6,392 nt of DNA from an uncultured Eubacteriales bacterium (GTDB lineage: Bacteria; Bacillota; Clostridia; Oscillospirales; Oscillospiraceae), in NCBI GenBank assembly GCA_902496595.1, contig CABVBV010000123.1, positions 1 through 6,392 of the forward strand, given 5' to 3'. This document shows positions 1 to 6,392 of this stretch, piece by piece (the first letter of the stretch is position 1; every line of letters begins with the position of its first letter). The position numbers were made by a program, and so were the translations under genes. Under the pieces are notes generated by a model, which was given only the letters and a program-made list of their open reading frames with translations, had not been told where the DNA came from and did not search any database.

Positions 1-713
1 ACAGGGAGACGAACTACTCCAAGGACAAGAACCTCTGGCACCTCTCGCACGAGGGTCTCGACCTCGAGGACGCGGGCAACGAGCCGCAGTATGAGAAGAA
101 GGGCTTCCTCGAGATGGGCGTCTCGCCCATCGACGCTCCGGACGTGCCGACCTATATAACGCTGGACTTCGAGGCGGGCGTGCCCGTGGCGCTCGACGGC
201 GTGAAGATGAGCGCGAAGGACATCATCCTGAAGCTCAACGAGCTGGGCGGTGCGAACGGCATCGGGCTTCTGGACATCGTGGAGAACAGGCTCGTCGGCA
301 TGAAGTGCAGGGGTGTGTACGAGACGCCGGGCGGCACGATACTCTATGCGGCGCACAGCTATCTCGAGACGCTCTGCCTCGACAAGATGACGATGCACAA
401 GAAGCAGGAGCTGGCCATCACCTTCGGCGAGCTGGTGTACGACGGCCAGTGGTACACGCCGCTCAGGGAGGCGCTCTCGGCCTTCGTGGACAAGACGCAG
501 GAGCACGTGACCGGCAAGGTCAAGCTGGGGCTCTACAAGGGCAACGTGATAAAGGCCGGCGCGTGGAGCGACTGGAGCCTGTACTCCGAGGAGATCGCGA
601 CCTTCGGCGAGGATCACGTCTACGACCAGGCGGACTCCAAGGGCTTCATAAATCTGTTCGGGCTGCCGATAAAGGTGCAGGCGCAGGTTGACGCGAAGAA
701 CGCAAAGAAGTAA
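1..713 (+). CDS. argG: Argininosuccinate synthase, C-terminal part (5' end outside window)
   Basis: This enzyme joins citrulline and aspartate with ATP to make argininosuccinate, the seventh step of arginine synthesis, in the cytoplasm. The reading frame is open from the left edge (first full codon at position 3) and gives 236 residues before a TAA stop. The family is usually about 400 residues, so roughly 165 N-terminal residues, including the ATP-binding PP-loop, lie upstream. Visible family hallmarks are the segment NLWHLSHEGLDLED with NEP just after it (residues 11-29 of the fragment), the EAGVPVALDG strand, and the late block WYTPLREAL typical of the C-terminal helix region. The Met at 114 is internal, because conserved sequence continues upstream of it. 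The last codons (AAG AAC GCA AAG AAG) are A-rich and overlap a promoter-like sequence. The gene is first in the visible operon and is followed by argH after a 71-nt gap. Confidence 0.96.
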   Translation, partial: RETNYSKDKNLWHLSHEGLDLEDAGNEPQYEKKGFLEMGVSPIDAPDVPTYITLDFEAGVPVALDGVKMSAKDIILKLNELGGANGIGLLDIVENRLVGMKCRGVYETPGGTILYAAHSYLETLCLDKMTMHKKQELAITFGELVYDGQWYTPLREALSAFVDKTQEHVTGKVKLGLYKGNVIKAGAWSDWSLYSEEIATFGEDHVYDQADSKGFINLFGLPIKVQAQVDAKNAKK

Positions 714-716
714 AAT
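688..716 (+). promoter_or_regulatory. Candidate internal sigma-70-type promoter at the argG 3' end, reading into argH
   Basis: TTGACG at 688-693 matches the -35 consensus at 5 of 6 positions. It is followed by a 17-nt spacer and then TAAAAT at 711-716, which matches the -10 consensus at 5 of 6. Transcription would be expected to start near 722-724, giving an argH leader of about 60 nt that contains the hairpin at 737-763. The -35 element uses a GTT valine codon, the only GTT among the visible argG valine codons, and the -10 element overlaps the argG TAA stop. The match and spacing are seen directly; promoter activity is inference. In a GC-rich genome such a match is less likely by chance than in an AT-rich one. 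Confidence 0.55.
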
Positions 717-736
717 AGTATAGTTTGGCTTACACT

Positions 737-763
737 GAAGGGCGGGGTCATACTCCGCCCTTC
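737..763 (+). promoter_or_regulatory. Strong hairpin in the argG-argH intergenic gap
   Basis: The left arm 737-748 (GAAGGGCGGGGT) pairs with the right arm 752-763 (ACTCCGCCCTTC) across a 3-nt CAT loop. This gives 12 consecutive pairs, one of them G-U. No T-tract follows (next bases are TCGGAAT), so it is not a canonical intrinsic terminator on the + strand. No T-tract follows the stem on the - strand either. It ends about 9 nt before the argH Shine-Dalgarno sequence. Possible roles are mRNA processing or 3'-end protection of argG mRNA, a stabilising 5' leader hairpin if the internal promoter is used, or a weak attenuator. The structure is clear; its role is unknown. Confidence 0.8.
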
Positions 764-772
764 TCGGAATAT

Positions 773-780
773 GGGGGAAG
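773..780 (+). promoter_or_regulatory. Ribosome binding site of argH
   Basis: The purine run GGGGGAAG lies 4 nt before the ATG at 785; its GGGGGA core ends 6 nt before the ATG. It supports the ATG at 785 over the in-frame TTG at 725, which would add 20 residues encoded by the hairpin region. Confidence 0.75.
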
Positions 781-784
781 TGAC

Positions 785-2158
785 ATGGAAAAGCTCTGGG
801 CAGGGCGTGCGCACGGCTCGCTCGACAAGGCGGCGGACGATTTCAACTCGTCGATATCGACGGATCAGAGGATGTACCGCCAGGACATAGAAGGCAGTAT
901 GGCTCACGCCGCCATGCTGGCCAAGGCCGGCATCATCTCCACCGATGAGGGGCAGCGGCTCATAGGCGGCCTGGGCGGCATCCTTGCAGACATAGACGAG
1001 GGGAAGCTGGCGATAGACCCCGGCGCAGAGGACATACACAGTTTCGTCGAGGGAGTGCTCACCGAGAGGCTCGGCGACACGGGCCGGAAACTGCACACGG
1101 CCAGGAGCCGGAACGATCAGGTGGCGGTGGACACGAGGCTGTATCTTAGGGCCGAGGCGAAGGAGACGATTGGGCTTATAAAGCAGCTCATCAAAGCCAT
1201 CTGCGCCCAGGCGGAGAAGAACGCGGACGCGGTGATGCCGGGCTACACCCATCTTCAGAGGGCGCAGCCTGTGACTTTTGCGCATCAGCTGCTGGCTTAC
1301 GGCATGATGCTCTCGAGGGATATAGGCAGGATAGAGGACGCGGCGAAGCGGATGAACGTCTCCCCTCTCGGCGCCTGCGCCTTGGCCGGGACTACCCACG
1401 GCATCGACTGCGCCATGACGGCGGCGGCGCTAGGCTTTGACGGGCCTTTCCTGAACAGTCTCGACGCCGTGTCGGACAGGGACTTCTGTGTGGAGCTCTG
1501 CTCGGCGTTGGCGCTCACGATGACGCACCTATCGCGGCTTTCGGAGGAACTGATACTCTGGACTAGCTGGGAGTTCCGCTTCGTGGAGCTCTCGGACGCC
1601 TACACGACGGGCTCGTCCATCATGCCTCAGAAGAAGAACTCGGACATGGCGGAGCTGGTGCGCGGCAAGACGGGCCGGGTCTACGGCGACCTCATGACGC
1701 TGCTGACCATGCTCAAGGGCCTGCCCCTGGCGTACAACAAGGATATGCAGGAGGACAAGGAGGCCGTGTTCGACGCCTTCGACACGGTCAAGGCCTGCCT
1801 GGGGGTCTTCGCCCCGATGATAGAGACGATGACGGTCAGGAAAGAGAATATGCTCGCCGCTGCGAAGGGCGGCTTCATAAACGCCACCGACCTGGCGGAC
1901 TGGCTGGCAAAGCGAGGCGTGCCCTTCAGAACTGCCTACAAGCTCACGGGCGAGATCGTGGCCTGGTGCGTTGACAACGGCAAAAGTCTGGAGGACATGA
2001 GCCTTGAGGAATACAAGAGTTTCTCCGAAGTCTTTGATGAGAGCCTCTACGGCGACATCTCGGTCGCGGCCTGTGTGGCCAAGCGCACCTCGCCCGGAGG
2101 CGCCTCTCCGGTCAATCTGACGGCTCAGCTGGAATTTTTGAAGAGGGTGACGGAATGA
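785..2158 (+). CDS. argH: Argininosuccinate lyase
   Basis: ArgH splits argininosuccinate into arginine and fumarate, the last step of the pathway. It belongs to the fumarase/aspartase superfamily and acts as a homotetramer in the cytoplasm. The 457-residue product matches the usual length of about 460. It opens with KLWAGRA (the family's WGGRF-like start) and then has FNSSIS, DIEGSMAHAAML, the TARSRNDQ substrate-binding block, GYTHLQRAQP with Thr155/His156 as the expected acid-base region, and the signature GSSIMPQKKNSD with the catalytic serine loop at Ser277/Ser278. The start is set by the ATG at 785 with a good Shine-Dalgarno sequence; a TTG extension to 725 contains no family sequence. 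The gene follows argG after a 71-nt gap carrying a hairpin, and its TGA overlaps the argC start by 4 nt (ATGA), which suggests translational coupling. No damage is seen. Confidence 0.97.
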   Translation: MEKLWAGRAHGSLDKAADDFNSSISTDQRMYRQDIEGSMAHAAMLAKAGIISTDEGQRLIGGLGGILADIDEGKLAIDPGAEDIHSFVEGVLTERLGDTGRKLHTARSRNDQVAVDTRLYLRAEAKETIGLIKQLIKAICAQAEKNADAVMPGYTHLQRAQPVTFAHQLLAYGMMLSRDIGRIEDAAKRMNVSPLGACALAGTTHGIDCAMTAAALGFDGPFLNSLDAVSDRDFCVELCSALALTMTHLSRLSEELILWTSWEFRFVELSDAYTTGSSIMPQKKNSDMAELVRGKTGRVYGDLMTLLTMLKGLPLAYNKDMQEDKEAVFDAFDTVKACLGVFAPMIETMTVRKENMLAAAKGGFINATDLADWLAKRGVPFRTAYKLTGEIVAWCVDNGKSLEDMSLEEYKSFSEVFDESLYGDISVAACVAKRTSPGGASPVNLTAQLEFLKRVTE

Positions 2159-3087
2159 CGAAGGTATTCATAGACGGCAGCGCGGGCACGGCCGGGCTGC
2201 GCATAAGGGAACGGCTCGAGGGACGGCCCGAGCTGGACATCATCACCCTCTCAGGAGAGGCGAGGAAAGACCCGAAGGCTCGGCGCGAGGCGCTCAACTC
2301 CTGCGAGCTGGCGGTGCTCTGCCTTCCCGACGCCGCGAGCCGCGAGGCCGTGGCGATGATAGAAAACCCGGCGGTGCGCGTGGTGGACACTTCGACGGCG
2401 CACAGGGTCGCGCCCGGCTGGGCCTACGGCTTCCCGGAGCTCTCCGAAGCCAGGCGCGAGGCGATAAGAAACGGCAGGCGCGTGGCCTCCCCCGGCTGCC
2501 ACGCGGGCGGCTTCATCGTGCTGGTGCAGCCGCTCATAGAGGCCGGGCTGCTCCCGGCCTCGGCGAAGCTCTGCTGCCACTCGCTCACCGGCTACTCCGG
2601 CGGCGGCAAGGGCATGATAGCCGACTACGAGGCCCCGGGCAGGGACGTGAAGTTCGACTCAGCGAGGCCCTACGGCCTCTCTCAGACCCACAAGCACCTG
2701 CCGGAGATGACCGGCATCACGGGTCTCGAGGCCGCGCCCGTCTTCTGCCCCATCGTGGCGGACTTCTACTGCGGCATGGTCGTGACGGTTCCGATATTCA
2801 AAGAGCAGCTGAATGCCGGTTACGGCATCGAGGACGTGAAGGCCTGCTACGCGGCGAAGTTCCGGGGGCCGATCGTCAAATATACCGAGGCCATGGACGA
2901 GGGCGGGTTCATCGACTCGAACACGCTCGCGGGCAGGGACACGATGGAGGTCGCGGTCTTCGGCAATGAGGAGCGGATGCTGCTGGTCTCGCGCTTCGAC
3001 AATCTCGGCAAGGGCGCCTCGGGCGCGGCCGTGCAGTGCATAAACCTGATGCTCGGCATGGACGAGACCGCGGGCCTCGTGCTCTGA
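2155..3087 (+). CDS. argC: N-acetyl-gamma-glutamyl-phosphate reductase, short type-2 form
   Basis: ArgC reduces N-acetylglutamyl-5-phosphate to N-acetylglutamate semialdehyde with NADPH, step 3 of arginine synthesis. The 310-residue product fits the shorter type-2 subfamily; type 1 is usually about 340 residues. It begins with the Rossmann dinucleotide loop GSAGTAG (residues 8-14, GxxGxxG) in the type-2 context VFIDG...GLRIRERL. The catalytic cysteine is Cys115 in SPGCHAGGF, GYSGGGK follows, and the THKHLPEM block contains the expected catalytic histidine (His179 or His181). Most family members have NPGCYPT or a similar sequence at the cysteine; here it reads S-P-G-C-H, which changes neighbours but keeps the cysteine. 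The start ATG lies within the ATGA overlap with the argH stop, and a GAGGGTG ribosome site (2144-2149) sits inside the end of argH. The gene ends 19 nt before argJ. Confidence 0.96.
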   Translation: MTKVFIDGSAGTAGLRIRERLEGRPELDIITLSGEARKDPKARREALNSCELAVLCLPDAASREAVAMIENPAVRVVDTSTAHRVAPGWAYGFPELSEARREAIRNGRRVASPGCHAGGFIVLVQPLIEAGLLPASAKLCCHSLTGYSGGGKGMIADYEAPGRDVKFDSARPYGLSQTHKHLPEMTGITGLEAAPVFCPIVADFYCGMVVTVPIFKEQLNAGYGIEDVKACYAAKFRGPIVKYTEAMDEGGFIDSNTLAGRDTMEVAVFGNEERMLLVSRFDNLGKGASGAAVQCINLMLGMDETAGLVL

Positions 3088-3090
3088 GAA

Positions 3091-3097
3091 GGGGAGG
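3091..3097 (+). promoter_or_regulatory. Ribosome binding site deciding the argJ start
   Basis: GGGGAGG ends 3 nt before an in-frame TTG (3101) and 9 nt before an ATG (3107). Three nucleotides is too close for efficient initiation, so the ATG is preferred. The choice changes the protein by only two residues. Confidence 0.75.
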
Positions 3098-3106
3098 AAC
3101 TTGAAA

Positions 3107-4327
3107 ATGACTGACATAAAGCTCATAGAAGGCGGCGTGTGCGCCGCGCAGGGCTTCACCGGAGCCGGAATACACTGCGGCATCAGGAAGAACCGCTCGA
3201 AGCGCGACCTCGCGCTCATACTCAGCAGCGTGCCGGCCTCGGCTGCGGCGGTGTACACGACGAATCTCGTGAAGGGCGCGCCGCTCGAGGTGACGAAAAA
3301 GCACCTGGAGAACGGCACCGCGAGGGCAGTCATCTGCAACAGCGGCAACGCCAACACCTGCAACGCCGACGGCATCGAGATAGCCGAGACCACCTGCGCT
3401 CTGCTCGCCTCGGAGCTGGACATCGCGCCCGAGGACGTCATCGTCGCCTCCACCGGCGTCATCGGCCAGAGGATGAGCATAGAGCCCTTCAAGTCCGGCA
3501 TACCGGAGCTGTGCAGGGCGCTCGGAAAGAACAGCCATGACGTCGGCGAGGCCATAATGACCACCGACACGAAGCTCAAGGAGGCCGCGGTGGAGTTCAC
3601 CGTCGGCGGCAAGACCTGCAAGCTCGGCGGCATAGCCAAGGGCAGCGGCATGATACACCCGAACATGGCGACGATGCTGGTCTTCATCACCACGGACTGC
3701 GCCATCTCTCCCGAGATGCTCAAAAAGGCCCTCTCCGCCGACGTGCAGGAGACCTTCAACATGATAAGCGTGGACGGGGACACCTCGACGAACGACATGG
3801 TCTCCGTCATGGCAAACGGCCTCGCTGGGAACGCGGAGATCGTGTCCGAGGGCGAGGACTTCGAGAGCTTCATGAAAGCCCTCAACACCGTGACGGTGTA
3901 TCTCTGCCGCTGCATAGCCGGCGACGGCGAGGGGGCGACCAAGCTGCTCGAGTGCTCCGTGACCGGCGCGAAGGATAAGCAGGCGGCGAAGACCGTGGCG
4001 AGGGCCGTCATCTGCTCCTCGCTCCTCAAGGCCGCGATGTTCGGCGCGGACGCGAACTGGGGCAGGGTGCTCTGCGCGGTGGGCTACTCCGGCGCGGAGG
4101 TCGACATACACAAGGTGGACGTGGCGTTCAGGTCGAAGGCCGGAACGGTCGCGGTCTGCAAGGACGGCGCGGGCATCGACTTCTCCGAGGACGAGGCCAA
4201 AAAGGTGCTCTCGGAGAGCGAAATTGACATACTCGTAGCGCTCGGCGACGGCTGCGCCTCGGCCACGGCCTGGGGCTGCGACCTCACCTACGATTACGTC
4301 AAAATCAACGGAGACTACAGGACTTGA
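3107..4327 (+). CDS. argJ: Glutamate N-acetyltransferase (ornithine acetyltransferase), self-cleaving
   Basis: ArgJ moves the acetyl group from N-acetylornithine to glutamate, releasing ornithine and recycling acetylglutamate. Some members also acetylate glutamate from acetyl-CoA; the sequence alone does not decide which type this is. The product is 406 residues, normal for the family. It is an Ntn-type enzyme that cuts itself into alpha and beta chains. The cleavage/nucleophile site is Thr189 in KGSGMIHPNMATML, where the new beta chain would begin. The oxyanion-hole pair is Thr116-Gly117 in STGVIGQ. Other blocks are CNSGNAN near residue 78, SVDGDTSTND, and the C-terminal DYVKINGDYRT, close to the family ending. 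ATG 3107 is chosen over TTG 3101 because of ribosome-site spacing. Presence of argJ in the operon implies the cyclic acetyl pathway. The gene lies 19 nt after argC and 16 nt before argB. Confidence 0.97.
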   Translation: MTDIKLIEGGVCAAQGFTGAGIHCGIRKNRSKRDLALILSSVPASAAAVYTTNLVKGAPLEVTKKHLENGTARAVICNSGNANTCNADGIEIAETTCALLASELDIAPEDVIVASTGVIGQRMSIEPFKSGIPELCRALGKNSHDVGEAIMTTDTKLKEAAVEFTVGGKTCKLGGIAKGSGMIHPNMATMLVFITTDCAISPEMLKKALSADVQETFNMISVDGDTSTNDMVSVMANGLAGNAEIVSEGEDFESFMKALNTVTVYLCRCIAGDGEGATKLLECSVTGAKDKQAAKTVARAVICSSLLKAAMFGADANWGRVLCAVGYSGAEVDIHKVDVAFRSKAGTVAVCKDGAGIDFSEDEAKKVLSESEIDILVALGDGCASATAWGCDLTYDYVKINGDYRT

Positions 4328-4343
4328 GGAGAGAGGAAAAGCT

Positions 4344-5213
4344 ATGGACGGAGAGATAATTAAGAGCAAAAGGGCGCAGGTGCTGGTGCAGGCCCTGCCC
4401 TATATCCAGCGCTACTGGAACCGCGTCGTCGTCATCAAATACGGCGGCCACGCCATGGAGAGCGAGGAGCTCAAGGCCCAGGTCATGGAGGACATCGTGC
4501 TCCTGCAGCTCGTGGGCGTGAAGGTCGTGCTCGTACACGGCGGCGGGCCGGAGATAAACGAGACGCTCAGCGCCATGAACGTGAAGACCGAGTTCGTGAA
4601 CGGCCTGCGCGTGACGGACGCCGAGACCGCCCAGGTCGTCCAGATGGTGCTGGCCGGCAAGGTAGGCAAGAGCCTCGTGAACCTCATCGAGACCACGGGA
4701 GGAAAGGCCATGGGCATCTGCGGCATAGACGGCAGGATGGTCGAGGCCAAGCCCAAGAGCGCCGCGCTCGGCTACGTGGGCGACATCGTACACGTGAACG
4801 TCGAGCCCATCAAGGATCTGCTGGAGAAGGGCTATATCCCCGTCGTGTCGAGCCTCGGCTGCGACTCGGAGGGCAATGTGTACAATATCAACGCCGACAC
4901 CATGGCGGCGCACATCTCCGGGGCCATGGGCGCGGAGTGCCTCATCTCCATGACCGACGTGCCGGGCATCATGGAAGACCCGAACGAGCCGGAGAGCCTC
5001 GTTCCGGTGGCGGATATAAACGACGCGGTGGAGCTTTTCCGGCGCGGCGTCATCAAGGGCGGCATGATACCCAAGGTCGAGAGCTGCATCGAGGCGCTGC
5101 TCTGCGGCGTGAAGAAGGTCTTCATCCTCGACGGGCGCATCCCGCACTCCATCCTGCTCGAGATGCTCACGGACGAAGGCAGCGGCACCATGATGGTGGG
5201 GGAGAAGAAATGA
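4344..5213 (+). CDS. argB: Acetylglutamate kinase, probably arginine-inhibited form
   Basis: ArgB phosphorylates N-acetylglutamate with ATP, step 2 and usually the control point of the cyclic pathway. The 289-residue product belongs to the amino acid kinase fold. Motifs in order are VVVIKYGGHAM (Lys32, glycine-rich loop), VHGGGPEIN (residues 64-72), NGLRVTD with substrate-binding Arg89, INADTMA with Asp185, GGMIPKVES with Lys244, and the C-terminal IPHSILLEMLTDEGSGT block. About 27 residues precede the first strand, including VLVQALPYIQRYW. This resembles the N-terminal helix of hexameric, arginine-sensitive kinases; the insensitive E. coli enzyme lacks it. Feedback inhibition by arginine is therefore inferred. 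A purine-rich ribosome site (AGAGG at 4332-4336) stands 7 nt before the ATG. The TGA stop overlaps the argD start as ATGA. Confidence 0.97.
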   Translation: MDGEIIKSKRAQVLVQALPYIQRYWNRVVVIKYGGHAMESEELKAQVMEDIVLLQLVGVKVVLVHGGGPEINETLSAMNVKTEFVNGLRVTDAETAQVVQMVLAGKVGKSLVNLIETTGGKAMGICGIDGRMVEAKPKSAALGYVGDIVHVNVEPIKDLLEKGYIPVVSSLGCDSEGNVYNINADTMAAHISGAMGAECLISMTDVPGIMEDPNEPESLVPVADINDAVELFRRGVIKGGMIPKVESCIEALLCGVKKVFILDGRIPHSILLEMLTDEGSGTMMVGEKK

Positions 5214-6373
5214 ATACAAAGGAACTTGACGCCAAATACGTCGCGGGCACCTATGCCCGCTTCCCCGTCGTGCTCAAGGAGGGCAAAGGCTCCCTCATTT
5301 GGGACGAGGACGGGAAAGAATACATCGACATGGGCAGCGGCATCGCCGTGAACGCCTTCGGCGTGGCGGACGCGACCTGGGCCGCCGCCGTCTCGGCGCA
5401 GCTCGGGAAATTGCAGCACTGCTCGAACCTCTACTTCTCCGAGCCCTGCGCGAAGCTCGCCGCGGAACTCTGTGAGCGCACGGGCATGAAAAAGGTCTTC
5501 TTCGGCAACTCCGGCGCGGAGGCCAACGAGTGCGCCATAAAGGCCGCGAGGAAATACGCGGCGGACAAATACGGCCCGGAGCGGCACAAGATCGTCACGC
5601 TCATAAACAGCTTCCACGGGCGCACCATCGCCACCCTCACCGCCACGGGCCAGGACGCCATGCACAAGGACTTCAATCCCCTCCTGCCCGGCTTCCTCTA
5701 CACTCCCGCGAACGATTGCGCGGCGCTCAAAGCGCTCGTCAACGAGCATGACGACATCGCGGCCTTCATGTTCGAGCTGGTGCAGGGCGAGGGCGGCGTC
5801 ATGCCGCTGGAGCATGAGTTCGTGGACTGCATGGTCGAAATAGCGAAGGAGCGCGACATCCTGCTCGTCTGCGACGAGGTGCAGACCGGCAACGGCAGGA
5901 CGGGCAGCCTCTACGCCTGGATGCAGTACGGCTTCAAGCCGGATATAATGAGCACGGCCAAGGGCCTGGGCGGCGGCCTGCCCATAGGCGCCTGCCTGTT
6001 CGGGGAGAAGACGGAGCACACGCTTTCGGCGGGCGACCACGGCTCGACCTTCGGCGGCAGCCCCGCCGTCTGCTCCGGCGCGCTGACGGTGCTCGAGAGG
6101 ATAGACGACGCGCTGCTCGAGGACGTGAAGGCAAAGAGCGCATACCTGTTCGAGAGCTTCAAGGATAAGCCCGGCATCAAGGCGGTGTCCGGCATGGGCC
6201 TCATGATAGGGCTCGAGACCGAAAAGCCCGCGGGCGAGGTCGTCGCCGAGTGCATGAAAAACGGCGTCCTCGTGCTCACGGCCCACGGCAGGGTCAGGCT
6301 CCTGCCCGCGCTGAACATACCGATGGAGCTGGTGAAAAAGGCGGCCGAGGTCATAATCGCCGCCTGCGCCTGA
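5210..6373 (+). CDS. argD: Acetylornithine aminotransferase (PLP-dependent, class III)
   Basis: ArgD transfers an amino group from glutamate to N-acetylglutamate semialdehyde, giving N-acetylornithine (step 4). Related enzymes also act in lysine synthesis as succinyldiaminopimelate aminotransferases, so dual use is possible. The product is 387 residues, within the usual 380-410. Visible sites are WDEDGKEYIDMGSGIAVN near the N-terminus, the phosphate-binding NSGAEANE (Ser101-Gly102-Ala103), SFHGRT with Phe135 and Arg138, DEVQTGNGRTG with cofactor-ring Asp222, the PLP Schiff-base lysine Lys251 in STAKGLGGGLPIGA, and HGSTFGG with Thr280. The start is ATG 5210, within an ATGA overlap with argB and preceded by GGGGGAG at 5198-5204. 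The same frame stays open upstream to 4937, but that stretch overlaps argB and has no family sequence. It ends 16 nt before the next start codon. Confidence 0.96.
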   Translation: MNTKELDAKYVAGTYARFPVVLKEGKGSLIWDEDGKEYIDMGSGIAVNAFGVADATWAAAVSAQLGKLQHCSNLYFSEPCAKLAAELCERTGMKKVFFGNSGAEANECAIKAARKYAADKYGPERHKIVTLINSFHGRTIATLTATGQDAMHKDFNPLLPGFLYTPANDCAALKALVNEHDDIAAFMFELVQGEGGVMPLEHEFVDCMVEIAKERDILLVCDEVQTGNGRTGSLYAWMQYGFKPDIMSTAKGLGGGLPIGACLFGEKTEHTLSAGDHGSTFGGSPAVCSGALTVLERIDDALLEDVKAKSAYLFESFKDKPGIKAVSGMGLMIGLETEKPAGEVVAECMKNGVLVLTAHGRVRLLPALNIPMELVKKAAEVIIAACA

Positions 6374-6374
6374 T

Positions 6375-6380
6375 GGGAGG
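6375..6380 (+). promoter_or_regulatory. Ribosome binding site of the next operon gene
   Basis: GGGAGG directly after the argD stop lies 9 nt before the ATG at 6390. It shows that translation of another gene in the same direction begins at the right edge. Confidence 0.65.
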
Positions 6381-6389
6381 TATTATCTG

Positions 6390-6392
6390 ATG
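6390..6392 (+). CDS. Start codon of a next gene, cut off by the window edge
   Basis: Only the ATG is inside the window, placed 9 nt after a GGGAGG ribosome site and 16 nt after argD, so it very likely belongs to the same operon. No protein sequence can be read. Because the operon encodes every arginine pathway enzyme from glutamate except ornithine carbamoyltransferase, argF is the leading guess; carbamoyl phosphate synthase genes are also common at this place. This identity is inference only. Confidence 0.5.

Noticed and set aside
305..691. 128-codon + strand frame inside argG
   Set aside because: Alternate-frame shadow rich in Arg, Gly and Gln, within a conserved argG coding region.
737..770. 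Intrinsic terminator between argG and argH
   Set aside because: The stem is strong but is followed by TCGGAAT with no T-tract, and argH follows closely in the same direction.
725..784. TTG start at 725 giving a 20-residue longer ArgH
   Set aside because: The added part translates the hairpin and the ribosome site, and has no family sequence; ATG 785 has a proper Shine-Dalgarno sequence and gives the normal length.
2659..4029. 456-codon open frame on the - strand across argC and argJ
   Set aside because: Antisense shadow; the protein is a Ser/Met/Ala-rich reading of argJ and argC with no family motif.
2909..4369. 486-codon open frame on the - strand across argC, argJ and argB
   Set aside because: It lies antisense to well-conserved genes with clear active-site motifs. 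Long antisense frames are expected where third positions are mostly G or C, and its translation is low-complexity and rich in Arg, Ala, Val and His with no recognisable domain.
4937..5209. Upstream extension of the argD frame within argB
   Set aside because: It is out-of-frame argB sequence; the conserved ArgD N-terminus begins at ATG 5210, which has its own ribosome site.
4832..6286. 484-codon open frame on the - strand across argB and argD
   Set aside because: Same reason: antisense shadow of GC-rich coding sequence, with no plausible domain and no ribosome site evident.

Overview
The window holds most of an arginine biosynthesis operon, with all genes on the + strand. In order they are the 3' part of argG (argininosuccinate synthase), then argH, argC, argJ, argB and argD, followed by the ribosome binding site and start codon of a further gene cut off at the right edge. 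Starting from glutamate, the encoded enzymes cover ArgJ (transacetylation, step 1 and/or 5), ArgB (step 2), ArgC (step 3), ArgD (step 4), ArgG (step 7) and ArgH (step 8). Only ornithine carbamoyltransferase (step 6) is missing, so argF is a reasonable but unproven guess for the cut-off gene.

The DNA is GC-rich, and third codon positions are mostly G or C. Even so, ATA (Ile) and AGG (Arg) are used freely and ATT is rare. This codon style, the one-operon G-H-C-J-B-D order, a short type-2 ArgC and an arginine-sensitive-type ArgB suggest a GC-rich anaerobic bacterium such as a gut clostridial lineage or a member of the Synergistota. That placement is inference from gene content and style, since there is no rRNA or other marker gene here.

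Layout: 1-713 is the argG 3' part. 714-784 is the only real intergenic gap; it holds a strong 12-bp hairpin and the argH Shine-Dalgarno sequence. A near-consensus sigma-70-type promoter starts inside the last argG codons and ends at the argG stop codon. 785-2158 is argH and 2155-3087 is argC, joined by a 4-nt ATGA overlap. 3107-4327 is argJ, 4344-5213 is argB, and 5210-6373 is argD with another ATGA overlap. 6390 is the start of the next gene. No terminator, mobile element, RNA gene, CRISPR array or repeat was found. Every gene is intact apart from those cut by the window edges.

The enzyme content is ordinary core metabolism. No undescribed system is visible. The part most worth checking is the argG/argH junction, where a promoter-like sequence and a hairpin could make argHCJBD a separately expressed sub-operon.
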